NCBI GenBank assembly: GCA_958296165.1
Contig: OY282447.1
Location: forward strand, 496,001-560,000
Length of the DNA: 64,000 nt
DNA from: an uncultured Pseudomonadales bacterium
GTDB taxonomy: Bacteria; Pseudomonadota; Gammaproteobacteria; Pseudomonadales; Azotimanducaceae
Direction: 5' to 3'
Both the position numbers and the translations under genes were made by a program. Within the stretch, counting starts at the first letter, position 1; each line of letters begins with the position of its first letter. The notes under the pieces were generated by a model. That model was not told the origin of the DNA, searched no databases, and was given only the letters and a program-made list of their open reading frames with translations. Shown in pieces: positions 53,295 through 62,317 of this stretch.

Positions 53295-54561
53295 CAGCAA
53301 GGCGGAACTATTGGAGAAGATTCGCTTGGGCGAGAGTTCCTTCCTTGAGTTCAAGGAAGTGAAATTCAAAGGCAAGAGGATCGAAGGCCCGCACCGCAAC
53401 TCGCTCGCCGATGGATTGGCCGCGCTTGCGAACAGCCGCGGCGGCGTGTTCGTTCTGGGCGTTGCAGACAAGACGCGCGAAGTCGTCGGCCTGCCGTTGG
53501 AACGTCTCGACGCCGTGGTGGAGTTCGTGCGCAACGTGTGCATGGACTCCGTAGAACCCGCCTTGGAGCATGTGCTCGTGGATCGTCTTCTGTTGCCTTC
53601 GAGCACAGGCGAGGAAGTCGCCATCGTCAAAGTCGATGTGCCGCGCAGTCTATTCGTGCATCGGAGCCCAAGCGGTTATTTGCACCGTGTGGCGGATTCC
53701 AAGCGGCCTATTTCTCCAGCGCTCTTGGCACGCCTGTTCGGCGAGCGAGGCCAACAGCATGTTGTGCCCTTCAACGAACAAGCCGTGCCCCAAGCGAGGC
53801 TGGAAGACTTGAACCCGTCGTTGTGGTCGCGCTTTGTGACGCCACGATCCGACGAAGACAGCGCGATATTCCTTGCCAAACTGGGGATGGCGGAACTCGA
53901 TGGAGAAGGGCTCGCCAAGCCAACGGTCGCTGGAGTGCTCATGGCCAGTGACGATCCCCGCCGCTGGTTGCCCAACGCCTACGTGCAGGCTGTGGCGTAT
54001 CGAGGCAATGACATCCTGGCCGGGTCCGCAAGCACTGCCTATCAACTCGACGCCCTTGATGCCATTGGCCCACTGGATCGCCAAGTTGCGGATGCCTGCC
54101 GCTTTGTGGCTCGGAATATGAAAACCGCCGCCTTCAAGCACATGGGGCGCACGGACCGACCGCAATACGATATGGCGGCCGTTTTTGAGGCACTTGTCAA
54201 CGCGGTTGCCCATCGGGACTACTCCATCCGCGGCTCCAAGGTGCGGCTGCGGTTGTTCGAGAACCGATTGGAACTCTATTCGCCCGGCGCTCTCCACAAC
54301 TCGCTCACCATCGAGAGCCTGCCGTACCGCCAGTCCGCACGCAACGAAGCCATCTGCAGCTTGTTGGCGAGATGCCCCATACCGGACGAGCCTTGGTTGG
54401 CGACGCCTCGGCAGCACATGATGGAGCGTCGCGGCGAGGGCATGCCGATCATATTGGACAACAGCGTTGAGCTCTCCGGCAAAGAGCCGAAGATCGAGTT
54501 ATTCGACAACGCCGAACTCCGATTGACCATCTACGCGGCGCAGGCCGATGCAGAACAGTAG
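53287..54561 (+). CDS. AlbA_2 (Schlafen-like) plus HATPase_c_4 protein
   Basis: 424-residue protein: an N-terminal AlbA_2/Schlafen-type domain (GESSFLEFKEVKFKGKRIEG, LADGLAALANSRGGVFVLGV) followed by a C-terminal HATPase_c_4-like region (YDMAAVFEALVNAVAHRDYS, LRLFENRLELYSPGAL). Such proteins are annotated as putative transcriptional regulators, but they are common in defence islands and may act on RNA. The start at 53287 overlaps the TrlF gene by 8 bp; pglZ overlaps its end by 14 bp. Confidence 0.8.
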   Translation: MFDSKAELLEKIRLGESSFLEFKEVKFKGKRIEGPHRNSLADGLAALANSRGGVFVLGVADKTREVVGLPLERLDAVVEFVRNVCMDSVEPALEHVLVDRLLLPSSTGEEVAIVKVDVPRSLFVHRSPSGYLHRVADSKRPISPALLARLFGERGQQHVVPFNEQAVPQARLEDLNPSLWSRFVTPRSDEDSAIFLAKLGMAELDGEGLAKPTVAGVLMASDDPRRWLPNAYVQAVAYRGNDILAGSASTAYQLDALDAIGPLDRQVADACRFVARNMKTAAFKHMGRTDRPQYDMAAVFEALVNAVAHRDYSIRGSKVRLRLFENRLELYSPGALHNSLTIESLPYRQSARNEAICSLLARCPIPDEPWLATPRQHMMERRGEGMPIILDNSVELSGKEPKIELFDNAELRLTIYAAQADAEQ

Positions 54562-56863
54562 CGCAGACAGCGTCGTCGAACGGCTGAAGGCGTCTATCGA
54601 AGCAGCGGCCGCGTATAACCCCAACGATGCGGCACCACCGGCCGCGATTCTGTGGACGGATAGTGCGGCACGCTGGGAAGTCGTTATCCCGCAATTACGT
54701 CGCCTCGTGCCGCACCTGTTCACGCTAGGCGACTACGAACCTGCCACCAACACCGGCCCGGCCATCTGGTTGCGCTGCATCGTAGATGGGGCGGTCCCGT
54801 CCGCTGCAGCGGCCACTGTACCGGTGCTCTATCTGCCCGGCGTCGGCCGTCAGGAACTCGGCACCGCACAGAGCTGCCCGCCGCACTTGAAACCACTGAT
54901 CGAACTCCAGTACCGAGGCGTGTGTTGGACGCAGAAGAACGGCAAGGACTGGACGGTCGAAGCGTTCCTAGCGTCCAAGAACGGCGGTTTGGGCCTTGAT
55001 ATGGCACGCGACGTGGCCACCCGCGAGGCCATGTTCCGGGCGCTCTCGGAGTTGGCGTCCACCCCCGTGCAGATGTTGTCCGGCAAACGCTTGGAAGCCA
55101 ACGATTTCGACCGGCTGCTCACGGACGATGCGGTGCGCGACGTGCTGGTTTGGCTGAACGATCCTGCGCAAACCAAGACGGCGTGGGGCGCTAGCCGTTG
55201 GGACGCGTTCGTTTCTCGTTGCCAGGCTGATCTCAGCTTCAATCCCGAGCGCGAGGGCGAAGTCGAAGCGGCTGAAAGGCTTGGCAGACGCGATGGGCCG
55301 TGGGATGGCGTCTGGCGGCGCTTCGAAGAAGCGCCAGGTCTCTACCCAGACTTGCCGGCGCTCTTGCTCAGGGCGATGCCGGACATGTTCACGCCGCCAC
55401 CTTCGTCTTGGCCCCAGCCTAACGAGCAGGAGGAAACAGCGCTGCGCGAAGCGCTGCTGAATCTTCGCGGCGAGGTGCCTGCCACCGCCCGCGAAGCGAT
55501 ATTGGAGTTGGAGCGAACACACGGCGAGCGCCGCGCTTGGGTTTGGACGCAATTGGGACGTTCGCCCTTAGCACAGGCTCTCGCCCACCTAACGGTGGTT
55601 GCCAAAGGCACCGCCAGCGCACTCGGCGGCGCGTCCGCTACCGAGTTGGCGAAGCGTTACGCCGAAGACGCTTGGCAAGTGGACCTAGCAGCACTCGAGA
55701 GCATGGCGGCTGCGAAGTCGAATGCCGACGCGCAGGCGGTCGGCGAAGCGCTCAATGCCATCTATGGCCCTTGGCTGGAAGCCGCCGCTAGGCATCTGCA
55801 ACAACTGGTAGAGGCGCAGCCGCTCGCCTGCCACGAAGAGAGCGAAGGCGATCAAGCAGTACAGCCCGGCACCGTGGTCTTGTTCGCGGACGGCTTGCGC
55901 TTCGACGTGTCGCAACGCTTGGTCCAGCGGTTGGCAGCCGCCGATCATGTCGTAGCCGTTTCAACGCGGTGGGCAGCGCTGCCGAGCGTGACGGCAACGG
56001 CAAAGCCTGCCTGTTCTCCCATAGCTGGCCAACTTGGAGGCAAGACGTTAGGCGAGGATTTCCATCCAGACGTCTTAGCAACCGGGCAACCGCTTTCAAC
56101 GGATCGTTTCCGCAAGCTGCTCGATGCCGCTGGCATCCAGTATCTCAATGCAGACGCCACCGGCGACCCGAACGGCAAAGCGTGGACGGAAGACGGCCAA
56201 CTCGACAAGCTCGGGCACTCGGAGCAAGCGAAGCTGGCGGCGCGAATCGAAGAACAGGTCGGCTTGCTAGCCGAACGCGTCGAAGTCTTGCTCGAAGCCG
56301 GCTGGCGCGAAGTACGAGTGGTCACCGACCACGGTTGGCTGTGGCTGCCGGGTGGCCTGCCGAAGGTCGATCTGCCGCGCTATCTCGTCACGACTCGCTG
56401 GTCGCGTTGCGCCGCAATCGCAGGCGCGTCTCGAGTCGAAGTGCCTACGGTGCCGTGGCATTGGAACGCCCATGAACGGGTCGCCGTCGGCCCCGGTGTC
56501 GCCTGCTTTGTCGCCAACACCGAGTATGCGCATGGCGGCTTGAGTCTGCAGGAGAGCTTGGTGCCTATCGTCCGAGTAACCGCGGGCACGCACCGGGTTG
56601 CAACGCCGTCCATCGCGGACGTCACTTGGCTCGGTTTGCGGTGCCGCGTGCAGGTCGAAGGGGCCGCGGGTCTATCGGTGGCCTTGCGCACGCAAGTAGG
56701 CAACGCCGACTCCACCATCGGTGCGCCGAAACCTCTGGACGAAGACGGCGCCGCCAGTCTGCTGGTGGCGGACGATGAACTCGAGAGCGCAACAGCCGCC
56801 GTCGTTGTTCTGGACGCGAACGGCCAAGTGGTCGCTCGTCAATCGACGATTATTGGAGGCTAA
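54548..56863 (+). CDS. pglZ: BREX alkaline-phosphatase-superfamily protein PglZ (type B-like)
   Basis: 771-residue PglZ, a core BREX component of the alkaline phosphatase superfamily. Metal-site motifs are VVLFADGLRFDVSQRL (near residue 446) and VRVVTDHGWLWLPGGLPKV (near 591), with ANTEYAHGGLSLQE further on. The N-terminal region AILWTDSAARWEVVIPQLRR fits PglZ type B of type I BREX. It forms complexes with PglX or BrxB in studied systems. It overlaps the upstream Schlafen-like gene by 14 bp. Confidence 0.9.
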   Translation: MQNSSADSVVERLKASIEAAAAYNPNDAAPPAAILWTDSAARWEVVIPQLRRLVPHLFTLGDYEPATNTGPAIWLRCIVDGAVPSAAAATVPVLYLPGVGRQELGTAQSCPPHLKPLIELQYRGVCWTQKNGKDWTVEAFLASKNGGLGLDMARDVATREAMFRALSELASTPVQMLSGKRLEANDFDRLLTDDAVRDVLVWLNDPAQTKTAWGASRWDAFVSRCQADLSFNPEREGEVEAAERLGRRDGPWDGVWRRFEEAPGLYPDLPALLLRAMPDMFTPPPSSWPQPNEQEETALREALLNLRGEVPATAREAILELERTHGERRAWVWTQLGRSPLAQALAHLTVVAKGTASALGGASATELAKRYAEDAWQVDLAALESMAAAKSNADAQAVGEALNAIYGPWLEAAARHLQQLVEAQPLACHEESEGDQAVQPGTVVLFADGLRFDVSQRLVQRLAAADHVVAVSTRWAALPSVTATAKPACSPIAGQLGGKTLGEDFHPDVLATGQPLSTDRFRKLLDAAGIQYLNADATGDPNGKAWTEDGQLDKLGHSEQAKLAARIEEQVGLLAERVEVLLEAGWREVRVVTDHGWLWLPGGLPKVDLPRYLVTTRWSRCAAIAGASRVEVPTVPWHWNAHERVAVGPGVACFVANTEYAHGGLSLQESLVPIVRVTAGTHRVATPSIADVTWLGLRCRVQVEGAAGLSVALRTQVGNADSTIGAPKPLDEDGAASLLVADDELESATAAVVVLDANGQVVARQSTIIGG

Positions 56864-56889
56864 GATCGAAAGTGATCCGTAGGCATGGG

Positions 56890-57354
56890 TCATCGGTCAA
56901 GGACCGGCGCGGCGCTACCGGCCGCGATACGTTCGCTCGTCCGTGCGTCAAGAATGTGCCAAACATGGACGGTCGAACGAGTCGAAGCGGCACGCTGAAG
57001 TTTCGTATCCGCGGTGATCAGCGGCGCACCCTCGGCCTCCGCGCAAGCCAGATAGAGGCAATCATAGACCGGGTGATCTATCGCGATGGCGATGGTAGAT
57101 GCGTGAGCCACTAGATCCCGTGACGACCGCAGCACGACGACATCCTGGAAGCTGGCCAATTCCTCGAAATAGGGTCGAGGATCTTCGATGTCCCCACGCC
57201 GGACCTTCTTCCAGATGACGTTAGCGGCCTCGGTCAGGATGAAGTCGGGCGCGTAGAGGTGTATCCGGTGGGCGAGCAAACGGCGGGATTGATCCGTACC
57301 GTCTTCGGTGAAAAGCCATTTGACCGCAACGCTGGCGTCAACGATCAACTTCAC
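56890..57354 (-). CDS. vapC: PIN-domain toxin (VapC/FitB-like)
   Basis: 154-residue PIN-domain RNase. The acidic catalytic residues lie in LIVDASVAVKWLF (N-terminus), LTEAANVIWKK and HPVYDCLYLACAEAEGAPLI followed by TADTKL. The gene is antisense to the BREX genes, between pglZ and brxL. Its start overlaps the antitoxin stop by 4 bp (ATGA). It probably cleaves tRNA or rRNA when not bound by the antitoxin. Confidence 0.87.
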   Translation of the reverse strand: MKLIVDASVAVKWLFTEDGTDQSRRLLAHRIHLYAPDFILTEAANVIWKKVRRGDIEDPRPYFEELASFQDVVVLRSSRDLVAHASTIAIAIDHPVYDCLYLACAEAEGAPLITADTKLQRAASTRSTVHVWHILDARTSERIAAGSAAPVLDR

Positions 57355-57587
57355 CGGTCACGGTCGTCACGGAGAAGGATGGCGCTGTCTGCTTGTGGAA
57401 CATCGGCAGTGAGCGAGGCGAGTTGCGCCGTCCGTGCGCGGAAGTCGTCAAGGCGTGTATGGCGGAGCGCCTGCTGAGCCAAAACGTGCCTGATCTCGCC
57501 CTCCAGCGAGCGATGGTTTGCCTTCGCGAGAGCCTTGAGGGATTCGATGACGCTGTCGTCTATGTTGCGCACGGTTACGTTGGCCAT
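57351..57587 (-). CDS. FitA/VapB-like ribbon-helix-helix antitoxin
   Basis: 78-residue antitoxin with an N-terminal ribbon-helix-helix of the FitA type: MANVTVRNIDDSVIESLKAL and then NHRSLEGEIRHVLAQQAL. The remainder binds the PIN toxin. The ATG at 57587 matches the family start; the frame is open to 57653. It probably represses its own promoter through the palindrome at 57616-57629. Confidence 0.85.
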   Translation of the reverse strand: MANVTVRNIDDSVIESLKALAKANHRSLEGEIRHVLAQQALRHTRLDDFRARTAQLASLTADVPQADSAILLRDDRDR

Positions 57588-57615
57588 TTCCGTTACACCT
57601 CCCAGTTCGATGGCG

Positions 57616-57629
57616 ATATGATGGCATAT
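57616..57629. promoter_or_regulatory. Palindrome upstream of the antitoxin gene, candidate autoregulatory operator
   Basis: ATATG-ATGG-CATAT lies about 30 bp upstream of the antitoxin start. RHH antitoxins usually bind such short AT-rich inverted repeats in their own promoter. Inference from position and symmetry. Confidence 0.4.
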
Positions 57630-57734
57630 TGCTCCCAGACAAGGTGAACCCATCGGTGCGCAAGGCAGGCCGAATGCCGCTGCAGAGATTGGGTTGTCAT
57701 CAGGACAGACTGGTAGTGATTAGAAGGTGAATGC

Positions 57735-58211
57735 ATGACCGAAGAGTTGTTGGGCATCGCTGCCAAGGCACTGTTGCCACTTGCAGGAGCGGTCGGCGGG
57801 CACCTCCAGAGGCTGCGGACGGAACGGCAGGCGGCCGTTGGCGGCTTCCCCGGTCCAGTCGCAGACGGAGTAGCTGCGGTAGTCGGAAGACTGGCCCCAA
57901 GAGCTTCTCGGGCCGAGGATGTGGCGCAGATGGTGACCCTGCTCCTGCGGGCCGCGGCGCATCGCGCGATGGATGACTGGACGGACTGGCTGGACGGAAA
58001 GTTCGCTGAGTTGGCGCGGGCATTGCCGGTACAGCCGAGTGGTGGTCTAAATGAGTTATCGCGCTGCTCCGGGGGTTGGAGGTGGTGTTGCCTATTGAGT
58101 GCTGGTTCCACCTCCGTGCCAAGCGGGTGGCAGCGACGCGTCGGTGATGTGATCGTGATAATTAGTGTGGGGTCCACGAACCTGCGTCATTGGGGCAACC
58201 GTTGGAGGTGA
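57735..58211 (+). CDS. Hypothetical small protein between the toxin-antitoxin pair and brxL
   Basis: 158-residue frame starting at ATG 57735 with GAAGGTG placed correctly upstream. The first 100 residues look protein-like (MTEELLGIAAKALLPLAGAV, then EDVAQMVTLLLRAAAHRAMDD and WTDWLDGKFAELARALP). The last 55 are Trp/Ser/Gly-rich and may be a frameshifted tail. No family recognised. It ends three bases before the brxL TTG start, in the BREX direction, so it may be a divergent BREX accessory gene. Confidence 0.45.
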   Translation: MTEELLGIAAKALLPLAGAVGGHLQRLRTERQAAVGGFPGPVADGVAAVVGRLAPRASRAEDVAQMVTLLLRAAAHRAMDDWTDWLDGKFAELARALPVQPSGGLNELSRCSGGWRWCCLLSAGSTSVPSGWQRRVGDVIVIISVGSTNLRHWGNRWR

Positions 58212-58214
58212 AGA

Positions 58215-60269
58215 TTGACTCTTGAACTCGATGCCCTAGATCGCCGCGCAGCATCCGTCTTCGAAGGCTATGTGGTGCGCAAGGATCTCGTGCGCAAGTA
58301 CAGTCGCCAATATCCCGTTCCCACCTACGTCGTGGAGTTTCTGCTCGGCCGCTATTGCGCGACCACGGACGAGGAAGAAATCGAGGAAGGGCTGGCCATC
58401 GTCGAGCGCCAGCTTGCGGACCGCACCGTGCGCACTGGCACGGAGGAACTGTTCAAGGCGCGGGCGCGCGAACGCGGTTCCATCAAACTCATCGACGTCG
58501 TGCGGGCGCGTTTGGATGCGCGCACGGATTCCCTGATCGCCGAACTGCCTAGCCTGTCGCTGCGCGATGTCCGCATCGAGGACGCCCTGGTGAAGCGGCA
58601 CGAGCGCATGCTGACGGACGGTTTCTACGCGGAGGTCACACTCGGCTACGACGCCGCGATCGCCTTGGAAAAGAACGGCCGCCCCTTCGAGATCGAGGCG
58701 CTGCGCGCGATTCAGATCTCGAGAGCGGATGTGCTCGATACGTTGCAGCGCGGTCGGCGCGAGTTCACCCGCGAGGAATGGCAGCGCCTGCTGCTGCGCA
58801 GCGTCGGCCTGGAACCAGATGCACTCTCGCCGCGTGCGCAGCTCGTCGCGCTGCTGCGGATGGCGCCGTTTGTAGAGAGAAACACCAACTTGGTGGAACT
58901 CGGCCCGCGTGGCACCGGCAAGAGCCATCTGTTTCAGCAGATTTCGCCCTACTCCCACTTGATTTCCGGCGGCAAGGCGACGGTGGCGAAGATGTTCGTG
59001 AACAACGCGAGCGGCCAGCGCGGGCTGGTTTGCCAGTACGACGTCGTGTGCTTCGACGAAATATCCGGCGTCTCTTTCGATCAGAAGGACGGCGTGAACA
59101 TCCTCAAGGGCTACATGGAGTCCGGCGAGTTTTCGCGTGGCAAGGAGAGCATCCGCGCCGAAGGCGGCATCGTGATGGTAGGCAATCTGGATGTGGACAT
59201 GGCGCACCAGCAACGCATCGGCCACCTGCTGAGCCCACTGTCGTCGGACATGCGCGACGACACGGCCTTCATGGATCGCATCCACGCCTATGTGCCCGGC
59301 TGGGATTTCCCGAAGCTGAATCCCAACGAACATTTCACGCCGCATTTCGGCTTGGTGAGCGATTTTCTTTCCGAATGTTGGAGCCTGCTGCGCAGCGGCA
59401 GCCGCATGCCGGCATTGCAGGGCCGCGTACACCTCGGCGGCGCCTTGAGCGGACGCGACATCACCGCAGTACACAAGACGGTAAGCGCATTGCTGAAGCT
59501 CTTGTATCCCGATCCTGAAATGGAAGTGCCGGACGACGAACTCGAGCCGCTGCTGCGGGCAGCGTTGGAGATGCGTCGTCGCGTCAAGGAACAGCAAAAG
59601 CGCGTTTTCAAGAGCGAGTTCCGCAACACGCACTTCAGCTACACGTTGGGCGAGGATGGCGTGGAACAGTTCGTCGCTACGCCGGAACTGCGCACGGACG
59701 AAGCCATCGACCCAGACCCGCTGCCGCCGGGCCAAATATGGGGAATCAGCCCAAGCGGGCCGGATGCTGGCGCCAGCCTATACCGTATCGAAGCAACGGC
59801 GGGGCCAGGCAACGGGGTGAATATCCTGAACGCTCCGATCCCGCCGCAGTTCCGCGAGAGCGCCCGCTACGCGGAGCAGAACCTCTATGCGCGTGCGAGG
59901 GAACTGGTGGGCGACCGAGACCCCCGCGCCCACGAATACTCCGTGCAGCTTCGCGCCATGGATAACGGCCGCTCCGGCGCAGCACTGGGTCTGCCGACGC
60001 TGCTGGCCCTGTGCGGCGCGTTGCTGGAGAAAAGCGCCAAGGGCGGCCTGATTGCCGTGGGCAGCCTGAATCTGGGCGGTTCGGTAGACGTGCTCGCCAA
60101 CGCCGTCAGCGTGGTGGAAGCGGCCGTGGAGAAGCAGGCCGCAGTGGTGCTCATGCCGGTGTCCGCGCGCCGGGCGCTGCTTGATCTTTCCGACGACATG
60201 GCCACCCGAGTGAACGTGCAGTTCTACTCCGATACGCCGGATGCGCTGTTGAAAGCACTACAGGACTAG
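58215..60269 (+). CDS. brxL: BREX protein BrxL (AAA+ with Lon-like domain)
   Basis: 684-residue BrxL, the last BREX core gene: AAA+ motor with Walker A in LGPRGTGKSHLFQQI (near residue 231) and the conserved VCFDEISGVSFDQKDGVNIL. A C-terminal Lon-like domain has Ser in MDNGRSGAALGLPTL (near 585); a matching Lon Lys is not obvious by eye. BrxL forms DNA-binding ring assemblies needed for phage exclusion in studied systems. The start is TTG 58215 with a strong GGAGGTG site. An ABC transporter locus in the opposite direction follows. Confidence 0.92.
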   Translation: MTLELDALDRRAASVFEGYVVRKDLVRKYSRQYPVPTYVVEFLLGRYCATTDEEEIEEGLAIVERQLADRTVRTGTEELFKARARERGSIKLIDVVRARLDARTDSLIAELPSLSLRDVRIEDALVKRHERMLTDGFYAEVTLGYDAAIALEKNGRPFEIEALRAIQISRADVLDTLQRGRREFTREEWQRLLLRSVGLEPDALSPRAQLVALLRMAPFVERNTNLVELGPRGTGKSHLFQQISPYSHLISGGKATVAKMFVNNASGQRGLVCQYDVVCFDEISGVSFDQKDGVNILKGYMESGEFSRGKESIRAEGGIVMVGNLDVDMAHQQRIGHLLSPLSSDMRDDTAFMDRIHAYVPGWDFPKLNPNEHFTPHFGLVSDFLSECWSLLRSGSRMPALQGRVHLGGALSGRDITAVHKTVSALLKLLYPDPEMEVPDDELEPLLRAALEMRRRVKEQQKRVFKSEFRNTHFSYTLGEDGVEQFVATPELRTDEAIDPDPLPPGQIWGISPSGPDAGASLYRIEATAGPGNGVNILNAPIPPQFRESARYAEQNLYARARELVGDRDPRAHEYSVQLRAMDNGRSGAALGLPTLLALCGALLEKSAKGGLIAVGSLNLGGSVDVLANAVSVVEAAVEKQAAVVLMPVSARRALLDLSDDMATRVNVQFYSDTPDALLKALQD

Positions 60270-60317
60270 CCCCACTTCCCCACTCACAACCCGGTCAAGC
60301 GCCGCGCTCAACTGAAC

Positions 60318-61333
60318 CTAGCGCACCAGCGTTCGCCAATGGTGGCAGGCCACTGCACCGTCCCCCGCCGCGCTGAGCTCCGGCTTGCTCATCTGGCAGT
60401 CGTCGCGGGCGTAGCGGCAGCGGGTGTGGAAGCGGCAGCCGCTGGGCGGATGCACCGGCGATGGCACGTCGCCTTCGAGGACGATGGCGTCGCGGCTTGC
60501 CGTGGGGTCGGGTACGGGAATCGCGGAAATCAAGGCTTGCGTATAGGGGTGGCGTGGCGTTTCATGGATGGCGCGGGCGCTGGCGGTTTCTACGATTTCG
60601 CCTAAGTACATCACGGCGATTCGGTCGGAAACGTGCTTTACCACTGCCAAGTCGTGGGCGATGAAGATGAGCGCCAAGCGCATCTCGCGCTGCAAATCCA
60701 GCAATAGATTGATGATCTGCGATTGGATGGATACGTCCAAAGCGGATACGGCCTCGTCGCAGACGATCAGTTTCGGTTGCAGCGCAATGGCCCGGGCGAT
60801 GCCGATGCGCTGCCGCTGACCGCCGGAGAACTCGTGCGGAAAGCGCTGCGCGGCGTTTGGATCCAGGCCGACTTTCGTGAGCAACTCCGCAACGCGCTCT
60901 CGGCGCTCGCTTGGCGAACACAATCGGTGGATGACGAACGGTTCCTCGAGAATCTTGCCGACGGTGTGGCGGGCGTTCAAAGATTCAAACGGGTCCTGGA
61001 AGACGATCTGGATGTCGCGTCGCAAACGGCGCAACTCGGCGCGATTCATCTTGGCGATGTCGCGGCCTTCGAACCACGCTTCGCCAGCGGTGGGTTCGAG
61101 CAGGCGCAATAACGTCTTGCCGACGGTGCTCTTGCCGCAGCCAGATTCGCCGACGAGTCCCAACGTCTCGCCAGCGTTCAGGTGGAAGGAAACGTCCTCT
61201 ACCGCGTGAACCTGGCCTACCGTGCGCAGAAAGACGCCGCCCCGCACCGGGAAGTACTTGCGGAGATTGCGCACTTCCAGCAGCGGACTGTCCGTTGCCA
61301 GCGCCTCGTCCGCCGGCGTCTGCATTGTCGCCT

Positions 61334-61337
<4 letters not shown>
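60318..61337 (-). CDS. dppF: Peptide ABC transporter ATPase, DppF/OppF type
   Basis: 339-residue ATPase of a dipeptide/oligopeptide importer. Walker A GESGCGKSTVGKTLLRL, signature FSGGQRQRIGIARAIALQ, Walker B LIVCDEAVSALDVS and the C-terminal oligopeptide-type region HPYTQALISAIPVPDP with GCRFHTRCRYARDDC are all present. The ATG at 61337 overlaps the stop of the preceding ATPase gene (ATGA); the frame is open to 61652 but that part is antisense noise over dppD. Confidence 0.88.
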
Positions 61338-62314
<977 letters not shown>

Positions 62315-62317
62315 GGA

